This document shows positions 1 to 6,680 of a DNA stretch of 64,000 nt, one piece after another; positions within the stretch are counted from its first letter, which is position 1, and each line of letters starts with the position of its first letter. The notes beneath the pieces are model-generated. The model searched no databases, had not been told where the DNA came from, and saw only the letters and a list, made by a program, of their open reading frames with translations. The DNA lies in the NCBI RefSeq assembly GCF_022049065.2, contig NZ_CP095743.1, positions 3,611,001 to 3,675,000 on the forward strand. Direction: 5' to 3'. Origin of the DNA: Niallia sp. Man26 (GTDB lineage: Bacteria > Bacillota > Bacilli > Bacillales > Cytobacillaceae). Position numbers and translations under genes: made by a program.

Positions 1-71
1 TTACTGATTGTATCCATTTGTTTTTGCAACTGTGTCAATGTATTTGTAGCGATAAGCATCGTTCTGTTCAT
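1..71 (-). CDS. flhP: Flagellar basal-body rod protein FlhP, N-terminal fragment (cut by window edge)
   Basis: Only the first 23 codons are in the window. They read MNRTMLIATNTLTQLQ and continue into a QMDTIS stretch, the usual start of FlgG/FlhP-type rod proteins, which form the distal flagellar rod outside the membrane. The ATG at 71-69 is preceded by a GGGGGAG ribosome binding site. It lies about 50 bp downstream of flhO on the same strand, the flhO-flhP order of B. subtilis, so the pair is probably one operon. The identification rests on a short stretch plus context. Confidence 0.8.
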   Translation of the reverse strand, partial: MNRTMLIATNTLTQLQKQMDTIS

Positions 72-120
72 CTTATATTCTCCCCCTTAACCTGGGTTGC
101 TTCCCCAAACGTGGTCTGCC

Positions 121-939
121 TTAAACTTTACCTATTTCGTTTGCGGCTTTATCCATGCTTTTGTCATATGCTTGAAGAATCTTCTGGTTTGCTTCAAATG
201 AACGATATGCAGACAGCATATCTGTCATCGTCCTGGATGTATCTACGTTAGAACTCTCCAGGAAGTTCTGTTTAAGCTGGAATGTTACACCGTTTGCTGT
301 ATAAGCATTTTCAAGTGCCTGTCCATCCTCAGCCCGGTAAAGGCCATCGCCTTCTTTTACTAAAGATTTAGGATTTGCTGTATAGCTCACCCCAAGGCGG
401 TATGCTTGCCCTTCACTTGTTGTAAGCACACCTTCATTAGACACGGAAAAGTTATCGTCAGGCAGCTGAATTCGCTCATTGTTTTCATCCATTACATATA
501 AGCCGCTTCCTGTTGTCAAATAACCTTGGCCGTCCAGTGTGAAGTTTCCGTTCCTAGAATATCTTGTCTCACCGTTTGCATTTTGAATATTAAAGAATAT
601 GGAGCCTGCCGTATTATTGTCATCCCCAGGAACATTTATATTCACTAGGGCGATGTCTGTTTTCAAGTCAGTTTGAGTAATATCACCTTGTGTGAATGTT
701 GGGATGGCTTCTTGCATATAAACACCAGTCCCTAAAGAGCCAATTGTTGATTTTGTTGTTTTTCCGCTGGGAGTATAGGTATCTACCGTTTGCTGAAGCA
801 GCTCCGGGAATGTGCGGACAGCAGATTGATCGGCTTTATATCCAGGTGTATTGCTGTTTGCCATATTGTTTGTCAGCATTTCAGTTCTTCTTTGCTGTGC
901 TAACATACCTGATGCAGCTGTATAAAATCCTTTAAACAT
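121..939 (-). CDS. flhO: Flagellar basal-body rod protein FlhO (FlgF/FlgG family)
   Basis: The 272-residue product begins MFKGFYTAASGMLAQQ and contains the NMANSNTPGYKAD signature of flagellar rod and hook proteins near residues 25-37. The C-terminal part has the family's SSNVDTSRTMTDMLSAYRSF-type helix, which packs into the axial structure. It is exported by the flagellar type III system and builds the rod. The length agrees with B. subtilis FlhO (about 270 aa). The start is supported by TTGGAG about 8 nt upstream. It sits between mbl and flhP, the conserved order. Confidence 0.93.
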   Translation of the reverse strand: MFKGFYTAASGMLAQQRRTEMLTNNMANSNTPGYKADQSAVRTFPELLQQTVDTYTPSGKTTKSTIGSLGTGVYMQEAIPTFTQGDITQTDLKTDIALVNINVPGDDNNTAGSIFFNIQNANGETRYSRNGNFTLDGQGYLTTGSGLYVMDENNERIQLPDDNFSVSNEGVLTTSEGQAYRLGVSYTANPKSLVKEGDGLYRAEDGQALENAYTANGVTFQLKQNFLESSNVDTSRTMTDMLSAYRSFEANQKILQAYDKSMDKAANEIGKV

Positions 940-1142
940 ATCATTTTCTCCAATCTTTGAGAAGTTAAGGTCATATTACAGTTAGTTATATTATAAAATA
1001 AGTTAGGTTCATTTCTGTAGTCATTTGTTGAAAAAAGTCATATTTTGTATTGTATTTACTTCATCCCTTATTATATCGGATGTTATTTACAAATATCTAA
1101 TGGTATTTAATGCAAAACAGAAATTTATTTTATATTTTAAAC

Positions 1143-1173
1143 AAAAAAAACGGCTTACCCTTTCGGGCAGCCG
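1143..1173 (-). terminator. Intrinsic terminator downstream of mbl
   Basis: On the minus strand a CGGCTGCCC/GGGTAAGCCG stem with a GAAA-type loop is followed by eight T residues. It begins about 30 nt after the mbl stop, so it should separate mbl from flhO. The remaining 200 nt up to flhO (about 940-1142) are AT-rich and hold no convincing gene; the flhO promoter is presumably there. Confidence 0.85.
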
Positions 1174-1206
1174 ATTTTTCATTTATTTAGCAATGGAAAA
1201 GCCTGA

Positions 1207-2208
1207 TTAGCCAAGCTTTCTTTTTGGTAAACGGTCAATATTGTCAAGCATGATGCCTGTACCAATTGCGACACAATCCATTGGATTTTCTGCAACCAAG
1301 ACTGGAACTTTTAATTCATCAGCAAGCAGCATGTCAATTCCATGAAGAAGCGCGCCGCCTCCTGTCAAAATAACTCCTCTGTCAATGATATCTGCAGAAA
1401 GCTCAGGCGGAGTTCTTTCCAGAACACTCTTAGCAGCTTGTACAATCACTGTTACAGACTCTCTTAGCGCCTGTTCAATTTCCTCTGAATGAACCGTAAT
1501 CGTTCTAGGAAGACCTGAAACCATATCACGGCCGCGAATTTCCATCTCTTCTTTACGCGCGCCAGGGAAAACAGTTCCAATGTTAATTTTGATGTTTTCT
1601 GCCGTTCTTTCTCCAATCAAGAGCTTATATTCTCTCTTAATATATTGAAGAATTTCACTGTCAAACTTGTCCCCTGCCATTTTGATGCTTGAAGAAGTAA
1701 CAATATCACCCATTGAAAGAACAGCTACGTCAGTTGTTCCCCCGCCGATATCCACAACCATGTTGCCGCTCGGCTGGAAGATGTCCATACCCGCTCCAAT
1801 TGCAGCAACTTTCGGCTCTTCCTCCAGGTAGATTTTTTTGCCGCCGCTCTTTTCTGCTGCCTCTTTAATAGCTTTTTGCTCTACACTTGTAATGTTTGTA
1901 GGACAGCAGATAAGGATGCGTGGCTTTGATAAAAATCCTTTTACATTCAATTTATTGATAAAATGCTTAAGCATTGCTTCTGTGACATCAAAATCAGCAA
2001 TAACTCCGTCTTTCAGCGGACGAATAGCGACAATATTTCCAGGTGTACGTCCAACCATACGGCGCGCTTCTTCTCCAACTGCAAGCACTCTGCCTGTGTT
2101 TTTATCGAGAGCGACTACCGAAGGCTCATTTAAGACGATCCCTTTCCCTTTTACATGAATCAACACATTTGCTGTTCCTAAATCAATACCGATATCTCTA
2201 GCGAACAT
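1207..2208 (-). CDS. mbl: MreB-like cell-shape actin homologue Mbl
   Basis: The 333-residue product is a bacterial actin of the MreB family that polymerises on the inner face of the membrane and guides lateral-wall synthesis. Visible signatures are the phosphate-1 motif GIDLGTANVLIH (residues 7-18), the phosphate-2 motif VVDIGGGTTDVAVLS (about 153-167) and the adenosine motif ILTGGGALLHGID (about 276-288). Length and position between spoIIID and flhO match Mbl of B. subtilis rather than MreB or MreBH, which lie elsewhere. The start is set by AGGAGGAAGTG 6 nt upstream of ATG. Confidence 0.95.
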   Translation of the reverse strand: MFARDIGIDLGTANVLIHVKGKGIVLNEPSVVALDKNTGRVLAVGEEARRMVGRTPGNIVAIRPLKDGVIADFDVTEAMLKHFINKLNVKGFLSKPRILICCPTNITSVEQKAIKEAAEKSGGKKIYLEEEPKVAAIGAGMDIFQPSGNMVVDIGGGTTDVAVLSMGDIVTSSSIKMAGDKFDSEILQYIKREYKLLIGERTAENIKINIGTVFPGARKEEMEIRGRDMVSGLPRTITVHSEEIEQALRESVTVIVQAAKSVLERTPPELSADIIDRGVILTGGGALLHGIDMLLADELKVPVLVAENPMDCVAIGTGIMLDNIDRLPKRKLG

Positions 2209-2715
2209 TTTTTACACTTCCTCCTTATGGCTATTATTCAGTTTTTTCCATTTGTTCTCTTTATAAACAGACCTTTACATGAAAAGTTAATATTTCTCCT
2301 ATTATTTAAACGCAAAAAAGCAAAACTAGTTTCATTAAATTATGTAACGCATTTTAATAAGCAGATCATTTTAACAATTCAAGCAATACTATGACAGACA
2401 GAAGAACAGTTGTTCGATATAAAATACAACTGCTGACTCTCTTATATTCGTTTTCTGATAAGTGTATGTCTAACACTTCACATGTCTTGCAACCCTTGCC
2501 ATAACACGTATCATATTAGTCCTACTCTAATTTTCTATTCTATCATACCGCTGACGAAAGAAGTAACTTTTTGTCAAAAATATGCGCATTTTTTCTTATT
2601 TTTATTTGTAAAATTTTCATATTTGTTCGCTTAAACGATTATTTATCTATTTTTTTCCAATCTCTTATACAACTGTTAGTAAAACAGGAGTGTGTTGGAT
2701 ATGTATTTTGACATA
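2209..2715. other. AT-rich mbl upstream region without a gene
   Basis: This part of the gap between spoIIID and mbl has no ORF with a credible ribosome binding site on either strand. It must carry the mbl promoter (minus strand), but I could not single out a convincing -35/-10 pair among the many AT-rich hexamers. Confidence 0.5.
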
Positions 2716-2742
2716 TAAAAAAGACTTAGTATTTCCTAAGTC
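2716..2742 (-). terminator. Intrinsic terminator downstream of spoIIID
   Basis: A GACTTAG/CTAAGTC stem with a six-base loop is followed on the minus strand by six T residues. It lies about 95 nt after the spoIIID stop. A second, stronger palindrome without a T-run lies between it and spoIIID. Confidence 0.75.
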
Positions 2743-2768
2743 CTATTTCTGTCTGTTTTTTTCTCTAC

Positions 2769-2790
2769 CGATGGAGGATGTCCTCCATCG
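2769..2790. repeat. Perfect 10-bp inverted repeat, spacer TG
   Basis: CGATGGAGGA and its exact complement TCCTCCATCG are separated by two bases. No T-run follows on either strand, so it is not a standard terminator. It lies 48 bp past the spoIIID stop, between the gene and its terminator. It could be an mRNA 3'-end stabiliser or a dimeric protein site; the sequence alone does not decide. Confidence 0.6.
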
Positions 2791-2837
2791 ATAGATAAGC
2801 ATAAATGAAATTCTTGTGTTTTTTTCTTTCCATGTTG

Positions 2838-3110
2838 TTATTGTACTGTTTCCCCTTCCAATTCTTCCTTCTTGTACTTCATTTTTGTCGCTTCCCCACC
2901 GCGAAGATGTCTAATCGATTTATGATAATCAAGAATTTCCTTTACTTCGTTTGCCAAATCCGGGTTTATTTCAGGAAGCCTTTCTGTTAAATCCTTATGG
3001 ACTGTACTTTTGGATACGCCAAACTCCTTCGCTATAACGCGAACTGTTTTCCTCGTCTCCACGATATACTTTCCAATCTTGATAGTTCTCTCTTTGATGT
3101 AATCGTGCAC
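2838..3110 (-). CDS. spoIIID: Sporulation transcription factor SpoIIID
   Basis: SpoIIID is the small DNA-binding protein that modulates sigma-E and sigma-K genes in the mother cell. The 90-residue product starts (V/M)HDYIKERTIKIGKY and has the helix-turn-helix VRVIAKEFGVSKSTVHKDL, near-identical to the family. I chose the GTG at 3110-3108 because GGGAGGG lies 8 nt upstream and it gives the family's usual length of about 93 aa; the longer reading frame to 3185 would add 25 unrelated residues. It lies upstream of mbl as in B. subtilis. A sigma-E promoter is expected, but I could not identify one. Confidence 0.95.
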   Translation of the reverse strand: MHDYIKERTIKIGKYIVETRKTVRVIAKEFGVSKSTVHKDLTERLPEINPDLANEVKEILDYHKSIRHLRGGEATKMKYKKEELEGETVQ

Positions 3111-3435
3111 ACCACTCGCCCTCCCTAAATTGGATGTGAGAAGTGTGAAATGAGACTCGCTTTTCGCTTCATCGAAATTCTTCATCCCGCACGTTTCCTT
3201 TCATGAATATTCCTTTTTACATGCGGCAGAAAGCTTTTGCTTTCTGATCTTATCGTGATTAAACATGTCCTCGACTACATATCCATTTATCTATAAACGA
3301 TCCCTCACTCCAAACTTCATCTTTGTAAGGTTTGTAACAGTTTATTAGCTTGGGTCAAAGTTTATGCAGAAAATTATGAATAGGGACAAGGTTTCCTTTG
3401 ATTTTTTTAAAAGTGGGTAGCGCTTAAGAAATAAT

Positions 3436-3460
3436 TAAGGATTGTTTCGTACAATCCTTA
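3436..3460 (+). promoter_or_regulatory. Perfect 10-bp inverted repeat upstream of the redox operon
   Basis: TAAGGATTGT and its exact complement ACAATCCTTA flank a five-base TTCGT loop, ending 32 bp before the start codon at 3493. It could be an operator for a dimeric repressor or a 5'-UTR hairpin. It is not followed by a T-run long enough for a terminator. No clear promoter was fixed in the 3111-3435 stretch, which otherwise holds no gene. Confidence 0.55.
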
Positions 3461-3492
3461 TTAATAAATATTGATAGATACGGGGGATGTAT

Positions 3493-3954
3493 ATGGCACC
3501 GAAAAAAACAAAGTGGATTATAGGTTTATCCAGCGTTGCAGCTTTTACAGGTTTTATAGGGTTTTTAAATGGAACAACTTCAACTGGGAACAGTCAGCAA
3601 ACTGCTTATAATCAATCAGGGGGCACCAGCGAGCTGCCAAGCAGCCAAAATCCTTTCGCACAGGAAGACGGAAGCCAAATCCCTTCAAATGGGAGCAATG
3701 GAAGTTATACAACCCCTGACGACGGTTCAGGCAGCAGTGATTCATCAGGAAGTTCCTATTCATCTGGAAGCAGCGACTCTTGGGCTGGTGATTATCAAGA
3801 GGACAGTTCTTCTGATACGTCAAGTGACAGCAGCGGAGGTACTACAACAGACCCAAACAGCGGGTCCAATAATTTCAGCGGCGGGTCCTTTCAAGCACCT
3901 CCAACTAACGGGAGCACAACTGAAAGTGGAGACCTTCGCAGCCATTCATCTTAA
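3493..3954 (+). CDS. Ser/Gly-rich membrane-anchored exported protein, function unknown
   Basis: I do not recognise the family. The 153-residue product has a positively charged start (MAPKKTK), one hydrophobic segment (about residues 8-26) and then about 125 residues of low-complexity Ser, Gly, Asp, Asn and Thr. It looks like a signal anchor with a flexible extracytoplasmic tail. No Cys for haem or lipid attachment is present, and I see no DxxxGAT-type flavinylation motif. The ATG at 3493 is preferred over 3487 because GGGGGATG would overlap the latter. The stop lies 12 nt before the apbE-like gene and the two share an AAGGAG junction, so they are co-transcribed. The biased composition may be a lineage-specific addition. 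Confidence 0.75.
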   Translation: MAPKKTKWIIGLSSVAAFTGFIGFLNGTTSTGNSQQTAYNQSGGTSELPSSQNPFAQEDGSQIPSNGSNGSYTTPDDGSGSSDSSGSSYSSGSSDSWAGDYQEDSSSDTSSDSSGGTTTDPNSGSNNFSGGSFQAPPTNGSTTESGDLRSHSS

Positions 3955-3966
3955 GGAGATAAGTAT

Positions 3967-4890
3967 ATGCAGCAAACAGAATTCCCATGTATGAACACCA
4001 CTATTCGCACATTTGATTTACCAGAGGAATCATCCAAAAAAACATTACATCTGTTTAAAAAGGCAGAAAAGACGCTGTCACGGTTTGACAAGGCTAGTGA
4101 ATTATCACAATTAAATAGGACCATCCACATCCCTTTTGTATGCAGCTCTATCCTGTTTGAAGCTATTAGGATTGCGGACTTCTACTTTACAGTCACAAAA
4201 GGGATTTATAATCCTTATCTAGGCAGGACGCTTTGTGCTCTCGGTTATGACCGGAGCTTTGAACTGATGGAGGCATGTCCGAAGACAGCTGAACAGCCTA
4301 CCTCATCTAGACTGATTTCCCGCCCGCTCACAATCGATACAGGCATGAGGAGCGTAACCCTTGAACAAGATATTCAAATAGATTTAGGGGGCATAGCTAA
4401 AGGCTGGACAGCACAATGCATCGCTGAGCTTTTACAGGATGACGGAATAAAGACTGGCGCTATTTCTGCAGGCGGGGATATTTGTGTTTGGGGATTAGAG
4501 CAAAGAAAGCGTGTGGTCAAAATAGATCATCCAAGCAGACCAGACGAAACGATTGCCTCCATTGAATTACAAAGAGATGCAGGTATTGCAACAAGTTCTA
4601 CAGTAAAAAGGCATTGGATAACTGTTAATGGACAGCACTGTCACCATATAGTAGATCCGCGAACCTGCCTGCCGAGCACCTCCAACCTTATTCAGGCAAC
4701 TGTGATTGCCCCAACATTAACAGAGGCAGAAGCTCTTGCTAAATGCATGCTTATCCTTGGCTGGGAGGAAGGCTTAAAGCAATTTAAAGGAAATAATTTA
4801 GCTTTTATCGGGCTGACAAGCGATGACCAATGCCTGCAAGCTGGCAATATAAACTTTTATGCAAAAGAAGGAGTGAAACAGTATGAATGA
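3967..4890 (+). CDS. ApbE-family FAD:protein FMN transferase-like protein
   Basis: ApbE enzymes attach FMN from FAD to Ser/Thr of extracytoplasmic redox proteins. The 307-residue product shows the family blocks: SRFDKASELSQLN (38-50), IDLGGIAKGW (138-147), AISAGGDICVWG (165-176), ATSSTVKRHW (about 208-217), HHIVDPRTCLP (226-236) and AEALAKCMLILG (254-265). In canonical enzymes the last block is ADALATAL, whose Asp and Thr bind Mg2+; here they are Glu255 and Lys259. There is no signal peptide or lipobox, unlike the secreted FmnB of Gram-positive bacteria. AAGGAGATAAGTAT precedes the ATG, and the 3' end overlaps the next gene by 8 nt. Family membership is firm; activity is uncertain. Confidence 0.85.
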   Translation: MQQTEFPCMNTTIRTFDLPEESSKKTLHLFKKAEKTLSRFDKASELSQLNRTIHIPFVCSSILFEAIRIADFYFTVTKGIYNPYLGRTLCALGYDRSFELMEACPKTAEQPTSSRLISRPLTIDTGMRSVTLEQDIQIDLGGIAKGWTAQCIAELLQDDGIKTGAISAGGDICVWGLEQRKRVVKIDHPSRPDETIASIELQRDAGIATSSTVKRHWITVNGQHCHHIVDPRTCLPSTSNLIQATVIAPTLTEAEALAKCMLILGWEEGLKQFKGNNLAFIGLTSDDQCLQAGNINFYAKEGVKQYE

Positions 4891-5467
4891 ATGGTTATCC
4901 ACCTTTGGCGACCTATTCAGCATTTGGAATGTAACAAGGGCAGCAGCCATCACATCTTATTTATTGCTGTTTATCTCCATGCTGACTGGGCTAACTTTTA
5001 AACTTCCAATATTTCCGAAGAAAATGCAAAAAATAATTCTAAATACTCATGAGGCTGCCGGCTGGTTCGGGCTGCTTTTTGGAATGGTTCATGGTCTTGT
5101 CCTAGTATTCGATACAGAATATACCTCTTACACCATCTTTAATATCCTGATTCCTTTTACTGTCGAACATAATGTCATCTCCCTATCATTAGGCATATTT
5201 GCCTTTTATGGATTCTTGTTATTAGTTTTATCAACAGACTTCTTAAAAAAGATTGGGAAGAAGATGTGGAGAGCCATCCATTTTCTCGCATTCCCAACAT
5301 TCTATGCAGCTCTTCTTCACGGATTGCTGCTGGGCACAGACAGCCAGACAACATGGATGCTTATACTCTATATATTCACAGGCGCAACCGTGTTTATTTT
5401 AACTATCCTGCGAATTGTCCAAGCAATGCAGCTAAAAAAGAAGCCTATAATGGACAAAAAAGCATGA
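4883..5467 (+). CDS. Ferric-reductase-like (bis-haem b) membrane protein
   Basis: The 194-residue product has about five to six hydrophobic segments and two His pairs in helices, His56/His70 and His133/His146. Spacings of 14 and 13 residues are the hallmark of the ferric-reductase-like transmembrane domain, which holds two b haems and moves electrons across the membrane. It lacks the FAD- and NAD-binding domains of full reductases, so it needs partners. MsrQ/YedZ-like proteins are the nearest idea. It overlaps the apbE-like gene (ATGAATGA), with AAGGAG upstream, so translation is probably coupled. A terminator follows. Confidence 0.8.
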   Translation: MNEWLSTFGDLFSIWNVTRAAAITSYLLLFISMLTGLTFKLPIFPKKMQKIILNTHEAAGWFGLLFGMVHGLVLVFDTEYTSYTIFNILIPFTVEHNVISLSLGIFAFYGFLLLVLSTDFLKKIGKKMWRAIHFLAFPTFYAALLHGLLLGTDSQTTWMLILYIFTGATVFILTILRIVQAMQLKKKPIMDKKA

Positions 5468-5522
5468 TTTACAGGTATGGATTATTTCCCGAGAAATTTG
5501 TCATTGAAATAGGTTTATTCAT

Positions 5523-5561
5523 GAAAAAAGAGTCCCATTCTGTCGAAGAATGGGACTCTTT
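5523..5561. terminator. Bidirectional terminator between the redox operon and spoIIQ
   Basis: An 11-bp perfect stem, GAGTCCCATTC/GAATGGGACTC, with a seven-base loop has an A-run on its left and T-rich sequence on its right. It sits between convergent genes and can end both transcripts. Confidence 0.88.
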
Positions 5562-5570
5562 CGTTTTGCA

Positions 5571-6491
5571 TTATGCGTTTGGATCAGCTGAAGTGCTTTC
5601 GTCTGCTGCATCATCACTTGAAGAATCTGTTGATTCATCTGTTGCGTCAGCATCTGTATTTTTCGAGTCTGTTGACTCTTCTGTTACTTCTTTATTTGAT
5701 TGATTTTCTGTTGCATCCTCTGAAACAGACTCTTCTTTGTTCGATTCATCTGTTACTTCATTTTCTTCAGAAGTGCTGCTTGCTTCAGAAGTATCAGCAT
5801 TTTCTAATGAAGCCAATGATTTATTGAAGTAATCAATTGGATTTACTGCTACATTATCTTTACGAATTTCAAAGTGAACATGTATGCCGCCATCTTTGTT
5901 ATATAAGCTTTGTCCAGAAGTAGCAAGAGGTTGACCTTTTTTCACTTCATCGCCCTCTTTTACTTGGATATCCTTTACAGACTGATAGAAAGTTTTGATA
6001 CCATCAGCATGTTCGATTTCGATTGAATTACCAAGTACAGAATCTTCTGATACTTTTGTAACTGTTCCGCTTAATGAAGCAAGTACTTCGAATTCACTGT
6101 TATCTTCCATTTTCAAATCTACACCAGTATTAGGCTGGTACATATTATCATAGAAAACTAGTGAGTTTATTTGCTCTTCCTTGCTTTGGCTATTGTCATA
6201 AAAACCTTTTTGAGTAATTACTGCATCTGGATCATTTACTGGCCATGCAAAGTTCTCAACATCATTTGTAACTGGTACAGAAGGCTCATCACCATTAAGC
6301 TGCGTATTTGGATTTTTTGACGCATCATAATTGAACTTGTCTGTATCGCTTGCACTGTTTTGATACCAAAGGACACCTGTTAGAATAATAGCTGCACTCG
6401 CGATATAAACAGCTGGAAATGCCCAACGCTTTTTAAAGAAACTCTTTACTTTTGATTTTGGAGAAGTACGTTTGTTTTCTTCCTCTCTCAT
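5571..6491 (-). CDS. spoIIQ: Stage II sporulation protein SpoIIQ (forespore side of the SpoIIQ-SpoIIIAH channel)
   Basis: SpoIIQ is made in the forespore and binds SpoIIIAH across the intermembrane space. The 306-residue product has the MREEE...KKRWAFPAVYI start, one transmembrane segment (about 23-43), a LytM/M23 domain (about 130-215) ending in HVHFEIR, and a Ser/Asp/Glu/Thr-rich tail of about 80 residues. The first zinc-ligand motif of active M23 enzymes (HxxxD) reads NTGVD, so its His is missing, as in B. subtilis SpoIIQ; the domain is therefore likely structural. GAGGTGAT lies 6-8 nt upstream of the ATG, and a sigma-F-like promoter lies just beyond. Confidence 0.95.
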   Translation of the reverse strand: MREEENKRTSPKSKVKSFFKKRWAFPAVYIASAAIILTGVLWYQNSASDTDKFNYDASKNPNTQLNGDEPSVPVTNDVENFAWPVNDPDAVITQKGFYDNSQSKEEQINSLVFYDNMYQPNTGVDLKMEDNSEFEVLASLSGTVTKVSEDSVLGNSIEIEHADGIKTFYQSVKDIQVKEGDEVKKGQPLATSGQSLYNKDGGIHVHFEIRKDNVAVNPIDYFNKSLASLENADTSEASSTSEENEVTDESNKEESVSEDATENQSNKEVTEESTDSKNTDADATDESTDSSSDDAADESTSADPNA

Positions 6492-6511
6492 TTTATCATC
6501 ACCTCAGCAAT

Positions 6512-6541
6512 CATTCTGAACAGATAATGATAAATATATAC
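6512..6541 (-). promoter_or_regulatory. Sigma-F-like promoter of spoIIQ
   Basis: On the minus strand GTATA is followed after 15 bp by GTTCAGAATG. This fits the sigma-F pattern GYWTA-15-GGNNANANTR except at the second base of the -10. The -10 ends about 20 bp from the start codon, leaving room for the ribosome binding site. spoIIQ is a known sigma-F gene in B. subtilis; assigning this site is inference from the match. Confidence 0.65.
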
Positions 6542-6634
6542 ATGCAAGAAAAAATTTTTTAAAAACTTATTTTTCGACAAACTGGTTTTATTTATGCATG
6601 AAAATAAAAACTTTTTTCTAAAGGGATGAAAAGT

Positions 6635-6664
6635 AAAAAAAGCCCCCTTGCTGCCAAGGAAGCT
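6635..6664 (-). terminator. Intrinsic terminator downstream of spoIID
   Basis: AGCTTCCTTGGCAG folds with CAAGGGGGCT on the minus strand and is followed by six or more T residues. It begins 17 nt after the spoIID stop, separating spoIID from spoIIQ. Confidence 0.85.
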
Positions 6665-6680
6665 TCCTGCTATTTCTTTA

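Noticed and set aside
1025..1210. A 61-codon plus-strand ORF between flhO and mbl
   Set aside because: No ribosome binding site, no resemblance to a known small protein, and it runs through the mbl terminator.
3569..3994. A 141-codon ORF in another frame over the Ser/Gly-rich gene
   Set aside because: It is a shadow of the repetitive Ser/Gly codons, has no ribosome binding site at 3569, and overlaps the start of the apbE-like gene. The 3493-3954 frame has the signal anchor and the GGGGGAT site.
5266..5703. A 145-codon plus-strand ORF across the end of the haem protein gene and spoIIQ
   Set aside because: It spans a strong bidirectional terminator and two convergent genes, and has no ribosome binding site. 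Its length comes from the Ser/Asp-rich spoIIQ tail read backwards.
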